A stretch of DNA of 64,000 nt from SPDF01 sp963812085 (lineage in GTDB: Bacteria > Gemmatimonadota > Gemmatimonadetes > Gemmatimonadales > GWC2-71-9): contig CAWETL010000009.1 of assembly GCA_963812085.1 (NCBI GenBank), positions 62,001 through 126,000 on the forward strand. The letters run 5' to 3'. The notes under the pieces were generated by a model. That model made no database searches. It was not told where the DNA came from and worked only from the letters and a program-made list of their open reading frames with translations. Below, piece after piece: positions 18,493 through 27,229 of the stretch (position 1 is its first letter; the number at the start of each line of letters is the position of its first letter). Both the position numbers and the translations under genes were made by a program.

Positions 18493-19581
18493 TCAGTCCC
18501 CGATCTTCGCTCTCCACTCCCCGCTCAGCTGCTTGCCCGTCCCCCGCACGTGCTGGTCCCAATATCCCATCCAGGCCGAGCCGTCGCGCGCCAGCATCGC
18601 CCAGTCGATCGGCAGCACGGTCATCGAGCGCTCCACCCCCTCCATCCAGTCGGGCAGCGAATCGAGCGGCAGGTCCCGGCGCGCCGGCAGTCGGTACACC
18701 TTCCGCGCCGCGAGCAACAGCGCCTCCTGCTCCCCGACGTAGTCGATGAACGCCTTGGCTGCGTCGGCATGGCGCGAGCCGCGCACGAGCGCCACGGCGT
18801 CGTCGATGACCACCGTGCCGCTCCGGGGGAAGAGATAGCCGAAGGGGAGGCCCTTGCCCTGGCTGATGAGGATGTCGGGGAGGTCCCACAGCGTGACCAG
18901 CCCCTCCTGCCGCGCCAGCTTCTGGTCCAGCACCGCCGGGTTGAGGGTGTACGTCTTGGTGTTGCGATCGAGCGCCCGCAGCCACTCCATCCCCGCCGCG
19001 GTGTCACCGGTCTCGCGCAGGCTTCGCTCGATGATGTAGCCCCAGATGGCGCGCATCGTTCCGCTCGCCATCGGGTCCCGGATCAGGACCTGGTCGCGCC
19101 ACCGGGGCGCGAGGATGTCGTCCCAGTCCTGCGGTGCGTCGCCGGGCGCGAGCGCCCGGTTGTTGTAGGCGATGACCACCGGCGTCCGGTACACCGGCCA
19201 GAACAGTGAGTCCGGACCGACGCCCTCGGGACCCACCGACCCCGACCACGCGGGCCGGTAGGGAGCGAGCAGCGAGTCCGCGACCCCGCGCTCGAAGATC
19301 GTCGTCGGGCCGCCGAACCAGACGTCGGCTTGCGGATTGACCCGCTCGAAGCGGAGCCGGTCGAGGATCTCCTGGCTCCCCATGTCGAGCCAGCGGATGT
19401 CGATGTCGGGCCGCTGCCGCTCGAAGGCGGCCTCGAGCAGCTTGAGCTGGTCGCGTCCGTGCGGCGAGTAGACCACGACCGGCGTCCGCGCATCCCGCCC
19501 GCAGGACAGGAGGCCGATCGCCAGCACCAGCAGCATGGACGGCACCCGACGCCGCCCACGCCGTCGACTCCCGCCAATCAC
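18493..19581 (-). CDS. ABC importer solute-binding lipoprotein (FbpA/AfuA-like)
   Basis: A 362-aa lipoprotein: arginine-rich n-region, hydrophobic core MLLVLAIGLL and lipobox LLSC (C27). Typical features follow: VVVYSPHG, DVWFGG, NNRALAP, WDDILAPRW and GLPFGY. The closest architecture is the ferric-iron or 2-aminoethylphosphonate binding proteins, but I do not see the adjacent tyrosine pair that binds iron in FbpA, so the substrate is open. GTG 19581 is chosen because it overlaps the PIG-L stop (GTGA) and supplies the basic n-region; an internal ATG would remove it. Confidence 0.88.
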   Translation of the reverse strand: MIGGSRRRGRRRVPSMLLVLAIGLLSCGRDARTPVVVYSPHGRDQLKLLEAAFERQRPDIDIRWLDMGSQEILDRLRFERVNPQADVWFGGPTTIFERGVADSLLAPYRPAWSGSVGPEGVGPDSLFWPVYRTPVVIAYNNRALAPGDAPQDWDDILAPRWRDQVLIRDPMASGTMRAIWGYIIERSLRETGDTAAGMEWLRALDRNTKTYTLNPAVLDQKLARQEGLVTLWDLPDILISQGKGLPFGYLFPRSGTVVIDDAVALVRGSRHADAAKAFIDYVGEQEALLLAARKVYRLPARRDLPLDSLPDWMEGVERSMTVLPIDWAMLARDGSAWMGYWDQHVRGTGKQLSGEWRAKIGD

Positions 19582-22106
19582 GGCGTGACCACCGCCGGTC
19601 GCAGGGCCAGCAGGTTCATGAACAGGCGGAACGCGCCCGGCACGCCGGCCGGGAGTTCCCGGTAGAAGGCAAGCCCGGTGTACACGTACGTGCCCCGCCC
19701 CAGCGGTGCCACCAGCAGGGATCCCTCGAGCGGAGGCTCCCCGGGGTCGTGCATCTCGAGCACCGAACGGTACTCCGGCGCCCACGCGCGCGCGAAATAG
19801 AGTCCCCGCTCCTGCACCCACCCCTGCCAGTCGGCAGGGCCGATCCTGTTCGGCGCGCGGACCACCGGGCTGGCGGGATCCACGATCCGCACCGGCGCCC
19901 GTTCGTCCGCCACCCGGTCGTGCGAGTTGGGGCGCTGCTCGCTCTGTGCGGCCACGGCGCTCGGCGCCCGGTTCAGCAGGGCGCTCAGCGGCTGCCCGCC
20001 CACCTGCATCGGGAACGGTGCGTAATTGCCCCGGAAGAACTCGTACTGCTGATACTGCACCAGCAGGAGTCCGCCCGCGCTCGCATAAGCCAGGAGTCGC
20101 GCGTTGAACTCCAGCACCGCGGGGACCGTCTCGTACGCGCGGCTCCCGATGACGATCGCGTCGAAGCGCGAGAGATCGCCCCGCGCCAGGGAGTCCGGCG
20201 TGAGCTCCACCACCGGCACCCCGAGCCCCGCCAGCGCTTCGGGCACGCCATCGGCGGCACCGCGCACGTAGCCCACCGCGTGCAGCGACGGCACGGCGAT
20301 GTCCATCACCCGGATGGTGGCGACCGCCGGATGGCTGAGGGCGCTCCGCGTGATGTGCGGGTAGGCCACGATCTGGAGCGCTTCGTCGAAGCGTTCCCCG
20401 CCGGCGGTGACGGCCACCGCGCGCACTTCGTACTCGCCCGCACCGGCGTTGGCAGGCGGGGTGATGGAGAAGGTGAGGGAGGCTTCCCCGCCCTTCCGCG
20501 TCAAATGGAACGGCTGCCCCGGCGGGACCGCCCACCCGGGAGGAAGCTCGAGTCGCACCTCGCCGGAGGTGGTGTCGGCCGCGCCGTGGGTCAGGGTGAC
20601 GGTGACCGGGCGCGACTCGGTCGAATGGAGCGGCCAGACCAGCACCCGGCGGTCGAGCCGGACGCCGACCCGCGGCACCACGATCAGGCGGTCCCGGCGC
20701 TCACCGTACGCCGGATCGCGCCAGCGGTAGGTCACTTCGCGGTCGAGCCGGGCGCCGTCCTGGATTTTCGCAGTCGCCGTCAGGAGCGGCGGCGAGGCCG
20801 GGAGGCCGGCCTCCGGCGCATTGCCCCAACGGTACAGCGCGCCGTCGCGGGGCAGCCGGAGAAAGTACGGCTCCGTCGTGGCGGTGGCGGGGATGCGTAC
20901 CGTGTCGGTCACGCTCACCATCTCCCCGGCCGGCACGATGACGCGGGACGTCGGCACGCCGGGCAGGCCCGTCAGCCCGAGTTCCGCCTGGACCGGCGCC
21001 TGGCCGGCGTTCCACAGCGAGATGATGACCTCGACCGCCTGGCCGGCGATGACGTCCGCCGAACTGGCCACGGCGTCGAGCACCAGGCCGTCGGCATTGG
21101 CCAGCGCGGCGCCAAGGAATCGCCGCTGATCGTCCCATTCGGGGCGCCGCACTCCCCTGGCGCGCGCGGCAGCCAGCGCGCTGTCCACGCTGGCCAGTCG
21201 CGCCGACAGGGATGGACCGGTCACGAACGCAGCCGGCAGCGTGGTGTCGATCCCCGCGAACAGGGCGTCAGTTCCGCTCGCCGTCCGGTCCTCCACCAGC
21301 GTCACCCGCGTCGAGGCGGGGCCGGGGGTCTGCAGCACCCCCATTTCCTGGGAGCGGTGCCGACTCCGGCTCGCCATGGCGATCTGGTGGTAGGACTGCC
21401 CGACGGCGGGATCGAGCATGCCGGTCTGGAGGACCAGCATGGTGGGAGCGGGTGTGAATCGCGCCGCGCGATAGAACTTGAGCGGGCGCCACGGTGCGAG
21501 GCCTTCCTCCCGCTGCAGCTCCGGGAAGCGCGTCGAATCGCCCGCGGCCACGAACGCTTCGCGGGCGGCCCACCCCGCCGCCTGGTGCTGGCCGTGCCCG
21601 TCCACCGGCGTCCCGGTGAACACCGACACGATCACCTGGGGCTGGAAGGTCCGGATGACCCGGACCACGTCCTTCAGGATGGAGTCCCGGGGCCACTGCG
21701 CCCAGGTGTCCTCCAGCGTCTTGGAATACCCGAAATCATAGGCCCGGGTAAAGTATTGGCGCCCGCCGTCGAGCGTCCGGGCGCTCAGCAGTTCCTGGGT
21801 GCGCAGCACGCCGAGAGCCTCGCCGAGCTCGGAACCGATCAGGTTCTGCCCGCCCTCGCCGCGGTTGAGCGAGAGGTACGCGGCTTCGGCGCCCTCCCCG
21901 CGGACCAGCAGCGCGATGAGCTCAGTGTCCTCGTCGTCGGGGTGTGCCCCGATGACGAGCACCCGCTTGCTGTGCCCGAGCATGCGGGACGCGTGCTCGG
22001 CGGCCACCGCGCCACCAGTGGACGGCGGCTCGATCTGGGCCTGCAGCAGGCCGGCAAGGAGGAGGAACGCGGCGGCGAGCGCCGTGGCGGAGCGATGATT
22101 GCGCAT
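19578..22106 (-). CDS. Exported PIG-L (LmbE) deacetylase with large C-terminal extension
   Basis: An 842-aa exported protein: signal peptide 1-23 (AAAFLLLAGLLQAQ), then a PIG-L/LmbE zinc N-deacetylase domain (about 48-290). Zinc motif AHPDDE is at 54-59 and the distal histidine motif is DGHGQHQ. The rest holds beta-sandwich domains of the NPCBM/CARDB-like kind (VSSADVIAGQAVEVII, LPPGWAVPPGQPF) and a final Rossmann-like segment (FDAIVIGSRAY). The architecture is common in Bacteroidota and related phyla and suggests deacetylation of an N-acetyl sugar outside the cytoplasm. The start ATG 22106 has GGGA upstream. It begins the run of overlapping genes down to the M3 peptidase. Confidence 0.88.
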   Translation of the reverse strand: MRNHRSATALAAAFLLLAGLLQAQIEPPSTGGAVAAEHASRMLGHSKRVLVIGAHPDDEDTELIALLVRGEGAEAAYLSLNRGEGGQNLIGSELGEALGVLRTQELLSARTLDGGRQYFTRAYDFGYSKTLEDTWAQWPRDSILKDVVRVIRTFQPQVIVSVFTGTPVDGHGQHQAAGWAAREAFVAAGDSTRFPELQREEGLAPWRPLKFYRAARFTPAPTMLVLQTGMLDPAVGQSYHQIAMASRSRHRSQEMGVLQTPGPASTRVTLVEDRTASGTDALFAGIDTTLPAAFVTGPSLSARLASVDSALAAARARGVRRPEWDDQRRFLGAALANADGLVLDAVASSADVIAGQAVEVIISLWNAGQAPVQAELGLTGLPGVPTSRVIVPAGEMVSVTDTVRIPATATTEPYFLRLPRDGALYRWGNAPEAGLPASPPLLTATAKIQDGARLDREVTYRWRDPAYGERRDRLIVVPRVGVRLDRRVLVWPLHSTESRPVTVTLTHGAADTTSGEVRLELPPGWAVPPGQPFHLTRKGGEASLTFSITPPANAGAGEYEVRAVAVTAGGERFDEALQIVAYPHITRSALSHPAVATIRVMDIAVPSLHAVGYVRGAADGVPEALAGLGVPVVELTPDSLARGDLSRFDAIVIGSRAYETVPAVLEFNARLLAYASAGGLLLVQYQQYEFFRGNYAPFPMQVGGQPLSALLNRAPSAVAAQSEQRPNSHDRVADERAPVRIVDPASPVVRAPNRIGPADWQGWVQERGLYFARAWAPEYRSVLEMHDPGEPPLEGSLLVAPLGRGTYVYTGLAFYRELPAGVPGAFRLFMNLLALRPAVVTP

Positions 22107-22127
22107 GGAATCCCGGGGGACGTGACC

Positions 22128-22156
22128 GGAAAAGAATAACCCCGGCCGGGCCGGGG
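22128..22156 (-). terminator. Terminator of the small membrane-protein gene
   Basis: On the minus strand CCCCGG and CCGGGG pair across 5 nt (22140-22156), followed by a T-rich tract (TTATTCTTTT). It separates the 103-aa gene from the PIG-L operon. Confidence 0.65.
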
Positions 22157-22167
22157 CGTGAGGTGGG

Positions 22168-22479
22168 TCAGCGGGGGCCGGTCCGGCCGGGGCCGGGCGG
22201 CGGTCGGTCGGACTTGCGGCCCACCCAGAACGCGCCGATGAAGAGGAGCAGGGCCACCCCGATGAGGATCTGCCCGGCCAGCCCGGCCATTCCGGCCATC
22301 CCGTAGAGAAGGAAAAGCATCCCGATCGAGAGCAGGATGGTCCCGATCGCGCGCAGGATCTCGTCGAGATTGCGGCCCCGGGTCTGGCGCCCCCAGTACG
22401 CCGACGCGATCGCACCGACCACCCCGACGAGGAGGAAGCCATACCAGATGAGAATCCAGTATCGACGGCCTGCGATCAT
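22168..22479 (-). CDS. Small membrane protein, 103 aa, three predicted helices
   Basis: Unrecognised. Three hydrophobic helices are predicted at about residues 6-28, 42-64 and 67-88, with a Pro/Arg-rich cytoplasmic tail (RPPPGPGRTGPR). ATG 22479 puts the first helix at the N terminus; longer versions would add a non-hydrophobic, low-complexity leader. A terminator follows directly, so the gene is probably transcribed alone. No function can be assigned. Confidence 0.7.
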   Translation of the reverse strand: MIAGRRYWILIWYGFLLVGVVGAIASAYWGRQTRGRNLDEILRAIGTILLSIGMLFLLYGMAGMAGLAGQILIGVALLLFIGAFWVGRKSDRPPPGPGRTGPR

Positions 22480-22585
22480 GGGTGCCGATTCGTTGGGGCT
22501 GGGAGTCAGGGGGGCCGCGCGCTGCGACCGGCTCCGACAATACCACTCGCACGCGCCGGGCGCCATCCCCGGGTGCGCGAGCGGA

Positions 22586-22909
22586 TCACTCGGATAACTC
22601 CCGAAGCCGCTGCCACGGAAAGATGCCCGTCGAGTGGCCGTCGCTCCAGGTCACCCGCAGCGCGTAGTTCCCCACGAGATGCACCGAGACCGGGCGGATG
22701 TCCGCCGGGACGGTGGCGGGATCGAGCAGGGGCCGGCCGGACATCTCCTCCACGCACATGGCGCAGGGACAGGCAAGGCGAAGCGCCCTGGCGGGCACCC
22801 GGCGCTCGCCGGCACCGGCCGCCCACTCGAACCAGAGCCCGTCATCGCGGCGCGTGATCGCGTACGGGGCGCGCTTCGCCTCGGGGCCGCCGGGTGTGAT
22901 ATTATTCAT
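22586..22909 (-). CDS. DUF971 (GBBH-like N-domain) protein
   Basis: A 107-aa protein of the DUF971 family, the free-standing version of the N-terminal domain of gamma-butyrobetaine hydroxylase. Family features are ALRLACPCAMCVEE (cysteine motif), GNYALRVTWSDGHSTGI and the terminal FPWQRLREL. In other bacteria the gene often sits beside Mrp/ApbC-type iron-sulfur assembly ATPases or is fused to them, so a role in iron-sulfur or iron metabolism is suspected. Here it is divergent from aconitase, itself an iron-sulfur enzyme. ATG 22909 is chosen over an upstream ATG that would add nine unconserved residues. Confidence 0.85.
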   Translation of the reverse strand: MNNITPGGPEAKRAPYAITRRDDGLWFEWAAGAGERRVPARALRLACPCAMCVEEMSGRPLLDPATVPADIRPVSVHLVGNYALRVTWSDGHSTGIFPWQRLRELSE

Positions 22910-22953
22910 GCTGGATTCGCTCGCTCGATGAACCACGCCACCTGGAAGCTGAC

Positions 22954-25728
22954 ATGTCCGCCCCCCTGCCCAACCCCTTCGGCGCCCGCGGCACCCTGAC
23001 TCTCGGCGGCCGCGCGGTGACGATCTATCGCCTCCCCGAGCTCGCGCGGCAAGGGCTCGGCCCCCTCGAACGGCTGCCGTTCTCGGTCCGGGTGCTCCTC
23101 GAGAACGCCCTGCGGTGGTGCGGCCAGGGCGTGGTCACCGAGGACCACGTCCGGAAGCTCGCCGCCTGGCCCGCCAGCGAAGCCGAGCGGCCCGAGTTCC
23201 CCTTCATGCCCGCCCGCGTCGTCCTCCAGGACTTTACCGGCGTGCCCTGCGTGGTGGACCTGGCCGCGATGCGCGACGCGATGGCGGAAATGGGCGGCGA
23301 CCCGGACCGCATCAACCCGGTCGTCCCCTGCGACCTGGTCATCGACCACTCGGTGCAGGTGGACCACTACGGGACCGCCGACGCCTTCCGGCTCAACGTG
23401 GCGCTGGAGTTCGACCGGAACGCCGAGCGCTACCAGCTGCTCAAGTTCGCCCAACGCGCCTTCCACAACTTCCGGGTGGTCCCGCCGGGCATGGGCATCG
23501 TGCACCAGGTGAACCTCGAGCACCTCTCCCCGGCCATCCAGCTGCGGGACCAGCACGGCCTCCTGACCGCCTACCCCGACACCCTCGTCGGCACCGACTC
23601 GCACACGACGATGATCAACGGGCTCGGCGTCGTCGGCTGGGGCGTCGGCGGGATCGAGGCGGAGGCCGTGATGCTCGGCCAGCCCTATTTCATGCTGGTC
23701 CCCGACGTGGTGGGCATGAAGCTCACCGGCGCCCTGCCCCCGGGAACCACCGCCACCGACCTGGTGCTCCGCGTCACGCAGATGCTGCGGCAGAAGGGCG
23801 TGGTGGACAAGTTCGTGGAGTTCTACGGGCCGGGGCTCTCCGCCCTCGGCCTGGCCGACCGGGCCACGATCGCGAACATGGCGCCGGAATACGGCGCCAC
23901 GATCGGGTTCTTCCCGATCGACGCCGAGACGATTCGCTATCTCCAGCGTACCGGCCGTGACCCCGAGACGGTGGAACTGGTCGAGCGCTACGCGAAGGAG
24001 CAGGGACTCTTCCGCACCGACGGCACCCCGGACCCCGAGTTCACCAGCACGCTGGAGCTCGACCTCGCGACGATCGAGCCGAGCCTCGCGGGACCCAGGC
24101 GCCCCCAGGACATGGTCCCCCTCCGGTCACTGCGGCAGAACTTTGCGGTCAGCCTGCCCGGCCTCATGCAGCCGGCGGTCCCGTCGGCCCGGCGGGAGTT
24201 CGCGTCGGCGGAAGCCGGGCGCTGGTCCAGCGAGGGCGGCGGCCAGGCCGGTGTGGCGGTGGCGCCGCGTGTGAAGTGTCGCATCGACGGCGAGGAGCAT
24301 GACCTGCACGATGGGGCGGTGGTCATCGCCGCGATCACCTCGTGCACCAACACGTCGAACCCCTCCGTGATGATCGGCGCCGGCCTCCTCGCCAAGAAGG
24401 CGGTGGCCAAGGGTCTCCGGAGCCGCCCCTGGGTCAAGACCAGCCTTGCCCCCGGCTCACGCGTCGTCACCGACTACCTGCGCGACGCCGGCCTGGCCCC
24501 GTACCTCGACCAGCTTGGGTTCCAGACCGTGGGCTACGGCTGCACGACCTGCATCGGGAACAGCGGCCCGCTGCCCGAACCGGTGGCGCGGGCGGTCGAG
24601 GAGCACCACCTGGTCGTGGCCGCCGTGCTGTCCGGCAACCGGAACTTCGAGGCCCGCGTCCACCCGCTCGTCCGGGCGAACTACCTCGCCTCCCCGATGC
24701 TCGTCGTGGCGTTCGCGCTCCTCGGCCGGGTGGACGCCGATCTCACCACCGAACCCCTCGGGATTTCCGACGCCGGCGAGCCGGTGTTCCTGCGCGATAT
24801 CTGGCCCACATCGATGGAAATCGCCGACGCGATGTCGGGCGCCCTCACGCCCGCGCTCTTCGTGCACGAGTATTCGAAAGTCTTCGAGGGCGACGACGAG
24901 TGGAAGGCGCTGGAGGTGCCCACCGGGAGCCGGTACGCCTGGGACGACGCCAGCACCTACGTCCAGCTCCCGCCCTTCTTCCAGCAGCTGTCGGCGGCGC
25001 CGGGCGACCTGGCAGACATTCGCGGCGCCCGGGCGCTCGCCGTCCTCGGCGACTCGGTGACCACCGACCACATTTCCCCGGCGGGCGCGATCCCGAAGAA
25101 CGGCCCCGCGGCGCAGTACCTGCGCGAGCACGGCGTCGAGCAGCCCGACTGGAACACCTTCGGCGCCCGGCGCGGTAACCACGAAGTGATGATGCGCGGG
25201 ACCTTCGGCAACGTCCGCATCAAGAACGCGCTGGTGCCCGACAAGGAGGGCAACTGGACGGTGCACTTCCCGAGCGGGGAGGTCACCTCGATCTACGACG
25301 CCGCCATGCGCTACGTCGAGGCGGGCACGCCCCTCGTGGTGCTCACCGGCAAGGAGTACGGCACCGGCTCGAGCCGCGACTGGGCGGCCAAGGGCACCCT
25401 GCTGCTCGGCGTGAAGGCGGTGATCGCCGAGAGCTACGAGCGCATCCACCGCAGCAACCTGGTGGGAATGGGGGTGCTGCCGCTGACGTATGCGCCGGGC
25501 GAGACCCGCGCGACACACGGGCTGACGGGCCGCGAGACCTTCACCATCACCGGCATCGCCAAGGGGCTCGCCCCGGGCGGGCTGGTGCAGGTGGAAGCCC
25601 GCCGCGAGGACGGCTCGGTGGTGAAGTTCAACGCGGTGGCTCGGCTCAACAGTGATGTCGAGGTGGACTACTACCGCCACGGCGGGATCCTGCAGCGGGT
25701 GCTGCGGAAGTTCGCCGCAGAGGGGTGA
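22954..25728 (+). CDS. acnA: Aconitate hydratase A
   Basis: TCA-cycle enzyme interconverting citrate and isocitrate through a [4Fe-4S] cluster, 924 aa, AcnA/IRP1 type. Cluster ligands are C464 (SCTNTSNPSV), C530 and C533 (GCTTCIGNSGPL), with the same 66 and 3-residue spacing as E. coli AcnA. Other markers are GTDSHTTM, ERIHRSNLVGMGVLPL and GKEYGTGSSRDWAAKG. The ATG at 22954 follows GGAAG. A TATTAT at 22900-22905 could be its -10, giving a leader of about 43 nt. An 8-nt G-rich tandem repeat and a REP-like element follow the stop. Confidence 0.97.
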   Translation: MSAPLPNPFGARGTLTLGGRAVTIYRLPELARQGLGPLERLPFSVRVLLENALRWCGQGVVTEDHVRKLAAWPASEAERPEFPFMPARVVLQDFTGVPCVVDLAAMRDAMAEMGGDPDRINPVVPCDLVIDHSVQVDHYGTADAFRLNVALEFDRNAERYQLLKFAQRAFHNFRVVPPGMGIVHQVNLEHLSPAIQLRDQHGLLTAYPDTLVGTDSHTTMINGLGVVGWGVGGIEAEAVMLGQPYFMLVPDVVGMKLTGALPPGTTATDLVLRVTQMLRQKGVVDKFVEFYGPGLSALGLADRATIANMAPEYGATIGFFPIDAETIRYLQRTGRDPETVELVERYAKEQGLFRTDGTPDPEFTSTLELDLATIEPSLAGPRRPQDMVPLRSLRQNFAVSLPGLMQPAVPSARREFASAEAGRWSSEGGGQAGVAVAPRVKCRIDGEEHDLHDGAVVIAAITSCTNTSNPSVMIGAGLLAKKAVAKGLRSRPWVKTSLAPGSRVVTDYLRDAGLAPYLDQLGFQTVGYGCTTCIGNSGPLPEPVARAVEEHHLVVAAVLSGNRNFEARVHPLVRANYLASPMLVVAFALLGRVDADLTTEPLGISDAGEPVFLRDIWPTSMEIADAMSGALTPALFVHEYSKVFEGDDEWKALEVPTGSRYAWDDASTYVQLPPFFQQLSAAPGDLADIRGARALAVLGDSVTTDHISPAGAIPKNGPAAQYLREHGVEQPDWNTFGARRGNHEVMMRGTFGNVRIKNALVPDKEGNWTVHFPSGEVTSIYDAAMRYVEAGTPLVVLTGKEYGTGSSRDWAAKGTLLLGVKAVIAESYERIHRSNLVGMGVLPLTYAPGETRATHGLTGRETFTITGIAKGLAPGGLVQVEARREDGSVVKFNAVARLNSDVEVDYYRHGGILQRVLRKFAAEG

Positions 25729-25750
25729 GGCGGCGGGGCTGATGGCCAGC

Positions 25751-25782
25751 GGCGGGGCGGCGGGGCGGCGGGGCGGCGGGGC
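25751..25782 (+). repeat. GGCGGGGC tandem repeat, four copies
   Basis: Four exact copies of the octamer GGCGGGGC, giving four GGGG runs with 4-nt spacers, the canonical pattern of a G-quadruplex. It starts 22 nt after the acnA stop on the coding strand and is flanked by direct GGCCAGC repeats (25744-25750 and 25780-25786). Confidence 0.85.
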
Positions 25783-25795
25783 CAGCGTTGGTACC

Positions 25796-25890
25796 GTCGT
25801 CATCCCGGCGCAAGCCGGGATCCATTTTCGGAGGGGACCCTGGACCCCGGCGACCCCGCCCCGGCGAAAGCCGGGCGCCGGGGTGACGAC
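25796..25890. repeat. REP-like palindromic element
   Basis: A 95-bp intergenic unit. The ends form an inverted repeat (GTCGTCA at 25796-25802, TGACGAC at 25884-25890). Internal hairpins include CCCGGC-GCAA-GCCGGG near 25804-25819 and CCGGC-GAAA-GCCGG near 25861-25874. The TCATCCCGGCGCAAGCCGGG-type core is known from dispersed non-coding repeats of many GC-rich genomes. No transposase gene accompanies it. Confidence 0.65.
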
Positions 25891-25896
25891 CAGAAA

Positions 25897-25928
25897 AAAC
25901 GACCCTCCGGAATTCCGGAGGGTCGTTT
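25897..25928 (-). terminator. Terminator of the sigma-70 gene
   Basis: A perfect 32-bp palindrome centred on GGAATTCC, followed on the minus strand by six T. It also could end read-through from acnA on the plus strand. Confidence 0.85.
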
Positions 25929-25951
25929 CAGTTGGTGTGCAGCCGGTGAGC

Positions 25952-26845
25952 CTACGCCACCAGATCCCGCAGCCGCTCGCCGGTCTCGCCCTCGCGCAGC
26001 TTGAGGAGCGCGCGGTCCCGCAGCTGGCGGATGCGCTCGCGGGTGACGCCCATCATCCGGCCGATCTCCTCGAGCGTGCGGCTGTTGCCGTCGTCCAGGC
26101 CGAAATAGAGGCGCAGCACCTTGGCGTCGCGCGGGGGAAGCACGGCCAGCGCCGACTCGATGTCGCTGGTCTGGCTGTTGGTCATCGTGGCGGAATCGGT
26201 GCCCTCCTGCTCCGCCATGGCAAACCGCTCCATCCGCTCGTTGCCGTCGCCGTCGCGGGTCGGGTGGTCGAGCCGCACCGCCTCGGTGTTGAGGGCGCTG
26301 AGGCTCCGCACCGCCTCGGGGGTGAGCCCGGTGGCGCGGGCCAGCTCCTCCGTGGTCGGCATCCGGCCCAGGCGCTCCTTGAGGAGCGTGGTGGTCCGGC
26401 CGAGTCGGCTGAGGTCCGCGGTGCGGTTGAGCGGCACCCGGACCGGCCGGCCGTGCCGGGCGATCGCGGCCTGGACCGCCTGCCGGATCCACCAGACGGC
26501 GTAGGAGATGAACTTGACGCCGCGATCGGGATCGAACTTCCGGGCGGCGGTCATGAGGCCGAGATTGCCTTCGCCGATCAGGTCGACGAGCGGCACCCCG
26601 CGGTTCTGGAACTTCTTGGCCACCGAGACGACGAAGCGCACGTTGTGGCGCGCCAGCTTTTCCTGGGCGGCCACGTTGCCGCGGAAGGCCTTCCGCGCCA
26701 GCTCCATCTCCTCGTCCCGCGTCAGCAACGGCACGCGGCTGATCTCATCGAGGTACAGGTCGAGCGACTCGCGCCCCTCATCGACGGCCTTGGCAATTTG
26801 CGCCGGACGAACGGCACGACGCTTTGCGCGCGGCTTGACAGTCAC
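25952..26845 (-). CDS. Sigma-70 family RNA polymerase sigma factor (RpoD/RpoS group)
   Basis: A 297-aa sigma factor with regions 1.2, 2, 3 and 4: LDLYLDEISRVPLLT (1.2), DLIGEGNLGLMTAARKFD (2.1-2.2), FISYAVWWIRQAVQAAI (2.3-2.4), and TLEEIGRMMGVTRERIRQL (4.2). No long region 1.1 or non-conserved insert is present, which suggests a group 2 paralogue instead of the housekeeping RpoD, although a short primary factor cannot be excluded. The start is GTG 26845 with a strong GGGGAGGAG 7 nt upstream. A long, relatively AT-rich region with palindromes precedes it, and an excellent terminator follows. Confidence 0.93.
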   Translation of the reverse strand: MTVKPRAKRRAVRPAQIAKAVDEGRESLDLYLDEISRVPLLTRDEEMELARKAFRGNVAAQEKLARHNVRFVVSVAKKFQNRGVPLVDLIGEGNLGLMTAARKFDPDRGVKFISYAVWWIRQAVQAAIARHGRPVRVPLNRTADLSRLGRTTTLLKERLGRMPTTEELARATGLTPEAVRSLSALNTEAVRLDHPTRDGDGNERMERFAMAEQEGTDSATMTNSQTSDIESALAVLPPRDAKVLRLYFGLDDGNSRTLEEIGRMMGVTRERIRQLRDRALLKLREGETGERLRDLVA

Positions 26846-27229
26846 CGATGCTCCTCCCCGGGAAGACCCAGCACTCTATACGCGACAACGGCCGGGATGG
26901 CCGTTCAAAAAACAGTCGCCAAAACTAACAGCTAAGGCGCGAAAAATCAACAGGTTACGTAACCCAAGCGCCCCAAAGGGTTTGCGCGTTCAAACCCCTA
27001 AAATCTTCACAAATGACCCGCGGTCACCCATGAGATGCCTGCCAGATTGGCAACGTCGCACCCGATATGGACTTGGCCACCGGCTTGGCGCTCCCCACCC
27101 ACCTTCCACCTCCTTAGACCACGGACAGGCCCCGGGGGTTCCCGGCCGCTGGGAGACGCGTCAGCCCCGATCGCACGCACCCGCCGGTCCCGAAGTGGCC
27201 TGCCTACAATAGCGGACCTAGATTGCGGC
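26846..27229. other. Divergent intergenic region with two palindromes
   Basis: 384 nt between the sigma factor and the flavin reductase, clearly lower in GC for its first 160 nt than the rest of the window. It holds the inverted repeat AACGGCC-N5-GGCCGTT (26887-26905) and the perfect palindrome GGTTACGTAACC (26953-26964), both upstream of the sigma gene. These look like operator sites, but no regulator is known. The remainder contains no ORF or RNA that I recognise; a TAGATT at 27219-27224 could serve the flavin reductase. Confidence 0.45.

Noticed and set aside
18493..19581. Firm naming of the ABC importer as ferric-iron transporter
   Set aside because: Architecture fits, but the iron-binding tyrosine pair is not evident and relatives carry other substrates.
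22908..22931. Seven-codon leader peptide before acnA
   Set aside because: It begins only 2 nt after the -10-like box, and has no codon pattern suggesting attenuation.
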